Shown here: one piece after another, positions 5,378-6,317 of the stretch | Position numbering within the stretch: position 1 is the first letter of the stretch | How the letters are laid out: the number at the start of each line of letters is the position of its first letter | Assembly (NCBI GenBank): GCA_949280095.1 | Contig: CASDHD010000066.1 | Coordinates: 1 to 6,317 of the forward strand | Direction of reading: 5' to 3' | DNA: 6,317 nt | Source of the DNA: an uncultured Bacilli bacterium | GTDB lineage: Bacteria; Bacillota_I; Bacilli_A; RF39; UBA660 | Notes under the pieces: model-generated | The model's input: the letters and a program-made list of their open reading frames with translations, nothing else | Databases searched by the model: none | What the model was told of the DNA's origin: nothing | Made by a program: the position numbers and the translations under genes

Positions 5378-6317
5378 ATGAATGAAGTGAGAATCGAAAA
5401 AATGGATCATCATGGAAGAGGAATTGGATATATTGATGGAAAAGTAACTTTCATTAAAAATGCTCTACCAGAAGAAAATGTTTTATATAAGATAAAAAAA
5501 GAAACAAAAAAGTATAATATTGCAGAAGTAGTGGAGTATAAGAAAAAATCCCAAAATCGTATAGAACCATTTTGTCCTTATTTTTCTATATGCGGAGGTT
5601 GTGATTTAGAACACATGACTTATGAAGCTACTCTAAATTATAAAAAAGAGAAAGTAGAAAATATTTTAAATAAAGAAAAAATAGAGTTTTCTAACTTAGA
5701 AGTTGTGGACAATTCAAACCCTAAAAAGTATCGTAATAAACTTTCTTTGAAAATAGAAAACAATAAAATTGGTTTTTATGAAGAAAATAGTCATACTCTA
5801 ATTGAAATAGAAGAGTGCCCTTTAGCAAAAGAAAGTATAAATACTTGTTTAAAAGAATTAAAAAAATTATCAATAAAGAATGGTTCTGTAACGGTTCGTT
5901 CCAATTACAACGATGAAATACTACTCATTTTGAAAACAAAAGAAGAAGTAAATTTTAAAAGAGAAGAATTTCAATTAAGTAAAATAGTTGGTGTTGTTTT
6001 AAATGATAAAACAGTATATGGACAAAATTTCTTTTATGAACGAATGAATGGATGTTTATTTAAAGTGAGTTATGATGCTTTTTTTCAAGTTAATCCTTAT
6101 GTGACAAGTAAAATGTTTCAATTAGTAAGAGAGAATATTCAAAAAAGTGAGATAGTACTCGATTTATATTCTGGGGTAGGAACTCTGGGAATTATCGCAA
6201 GTAAACAGGCAAAAAAAGTGTATAGTATTGAAATGATTAAAAATGCCGTTTTAGATAACGTAGAAAATAAAAAATTAAACAAAACCCAAATCCATCTGCC
6301 ATGGAAGCTGTGTCATA
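5378..6317 (+). CDS. rlmD: TrmA/RlmD-family RNA (uracil-5-)-methyltransferase, N-terminal 313 residues; 3' truncated by window end
   Basis: The protein transfers a methyl group from S-adenosylmethionine to C5 of a uracil in RNA, most likely 23S rRNA. An N-terminal TRAM-like RNA-binding region (1-55, with HHGRGIGYIDGKVTFIKNAL) is followed by an iron-sulfur cluster motif: Cys66, Cys72 and Cys75 (C-x5-CGGC) plus Cys147 in EECPLA, the spacing seen in RlmD. SYDAFFQVNP (231-240) and the SAM-binding loop LDLYSGVGTLGI (261-272) are family signatures. The acidic SAM-ribose residue is probably Glu285 in YSIEM. The DPPR motif and catalytic cysteine would lie beyond the window. In Bacillus one enzyme (RlmCD) modifies two 23S sites, so site specificity is open and the symbol is the common annotation. 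It is transcribed divergently from the germination operon. The last ~30 bases encode residues (after NKLNKTQ) that fit the family poorly and use unusual codons for this gene, which may reflect an assembly end. Confidence 0.92.
   Translation, partial: MNEVRIEKMDHHGRGIGYIDGKVTFIKNALPEENVLYKIKKETKKYNIAEVVEYKKKSQNRIEPFCPYFSICGGCDLEHMTYEATLNYKKEKVENILNKEKIEFSNLEVVDNSNPKKYRNKLSLKIENNKIGFYEENSHTLIEIEECPLAKESINTCLKELKKLSIKNGSVTVRSNYNDEILLILKTKEEVNFKREEFQLSKIVGVVLNDKTVYGQNFFYERMNGCLFKVSYDAFFQVNPYVTSKMFQLVRENIQKSEIVLDLYSGVGTLGIIASKQAKKVYSIEMIKNAVLDNVENKKLNKTQIHLPWKLCH

Noticed and set aside
453..6317. DGR reverse transcriptase, Avd or Asn-codon-rich template repeat in this window
   Set aside because: None of the genes has reverse transcriptase motifs, and no second copy of the RGG...AGVF...SFR coding pattern was seen.
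1..6317. CRISPR array, tRNA, rRNA, insertion sequence or riboswitch
   Set aside because: No spaced direct repeats, RNA-gene hallmarks, transposase or long structured leader were seen; the intergenic gaps are short (at most about 120 bases).

Overview
The window is AT-rich DNA (only the 3' end of the first gene departs from this) with standard-code genes that use TGA as a stop, Gram-positive-style ribosome binding sites and a three-gene endospore germinant-receptor operon. This points to a spore-forming low-GC Bacillota, probably from a gut community. The exact lineage cannot be fixed from the sequence. Both ends cut through genes: the left edge is inside a reading frame, and the right edge is inside a methyltransferase gene.

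Layout. (1) Positions 1-649, plus strand: the C-terminal part of a probable surface protein, overlapping by 4 bases (ATGA) a 66-residue XRE-type helix-turn-helix protein. The last ~140 bases of the first gene look like the variable region of a diversity-generating retroelement (DGR). They are nearly free of adenine, GC-rich and built mostly of NNY codons, around a C-type-lectin-like RGG...AGVF...SFR framework. No reverse transcriptase or template repeat is visible here, so they would lie upstream or elsewhere. (2) Positions 650-1696, plus strand: a putative extended -10 promoter and a gene for a single-pass membrane protein with a long acidic tail, family unknown. (3) Positions 1709-1745: a perfect 14-bp stem that serves as a bidirectional terminator between convergent genes. 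(4) Positions 1744-5296, minus strand: a germinant-receptor operon in A-C-B order, with both junctions being 4-base ATGA overlaps. (5) Positions 5297-5377: a compact divergent promoter region. It holds a close match to a forespore sigma-G promoter reading into the germination operon, a sigma-A-like promoter reading the other way, and an 18-bp perfect palindrome covering both -35 elements. (6) Positions 5378-6317, plus strand: the first 313 residues of a TrmA/RlmD-type RNA uracil-5-methyltransferase.

How they work together. The GerA, GerB and GerC homologues should form one inner-spore-membrane receptor complex that senses small-molecule germinants; the sigma-G-like promoter fits synthesis in the forespore. 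The methyltransferase is a housekeeping gene with its own divergent promoter. The most unusual part is the left end, where a hypervariable surface-type protein appears to be translationally coupled to a small DNA-binding protein.
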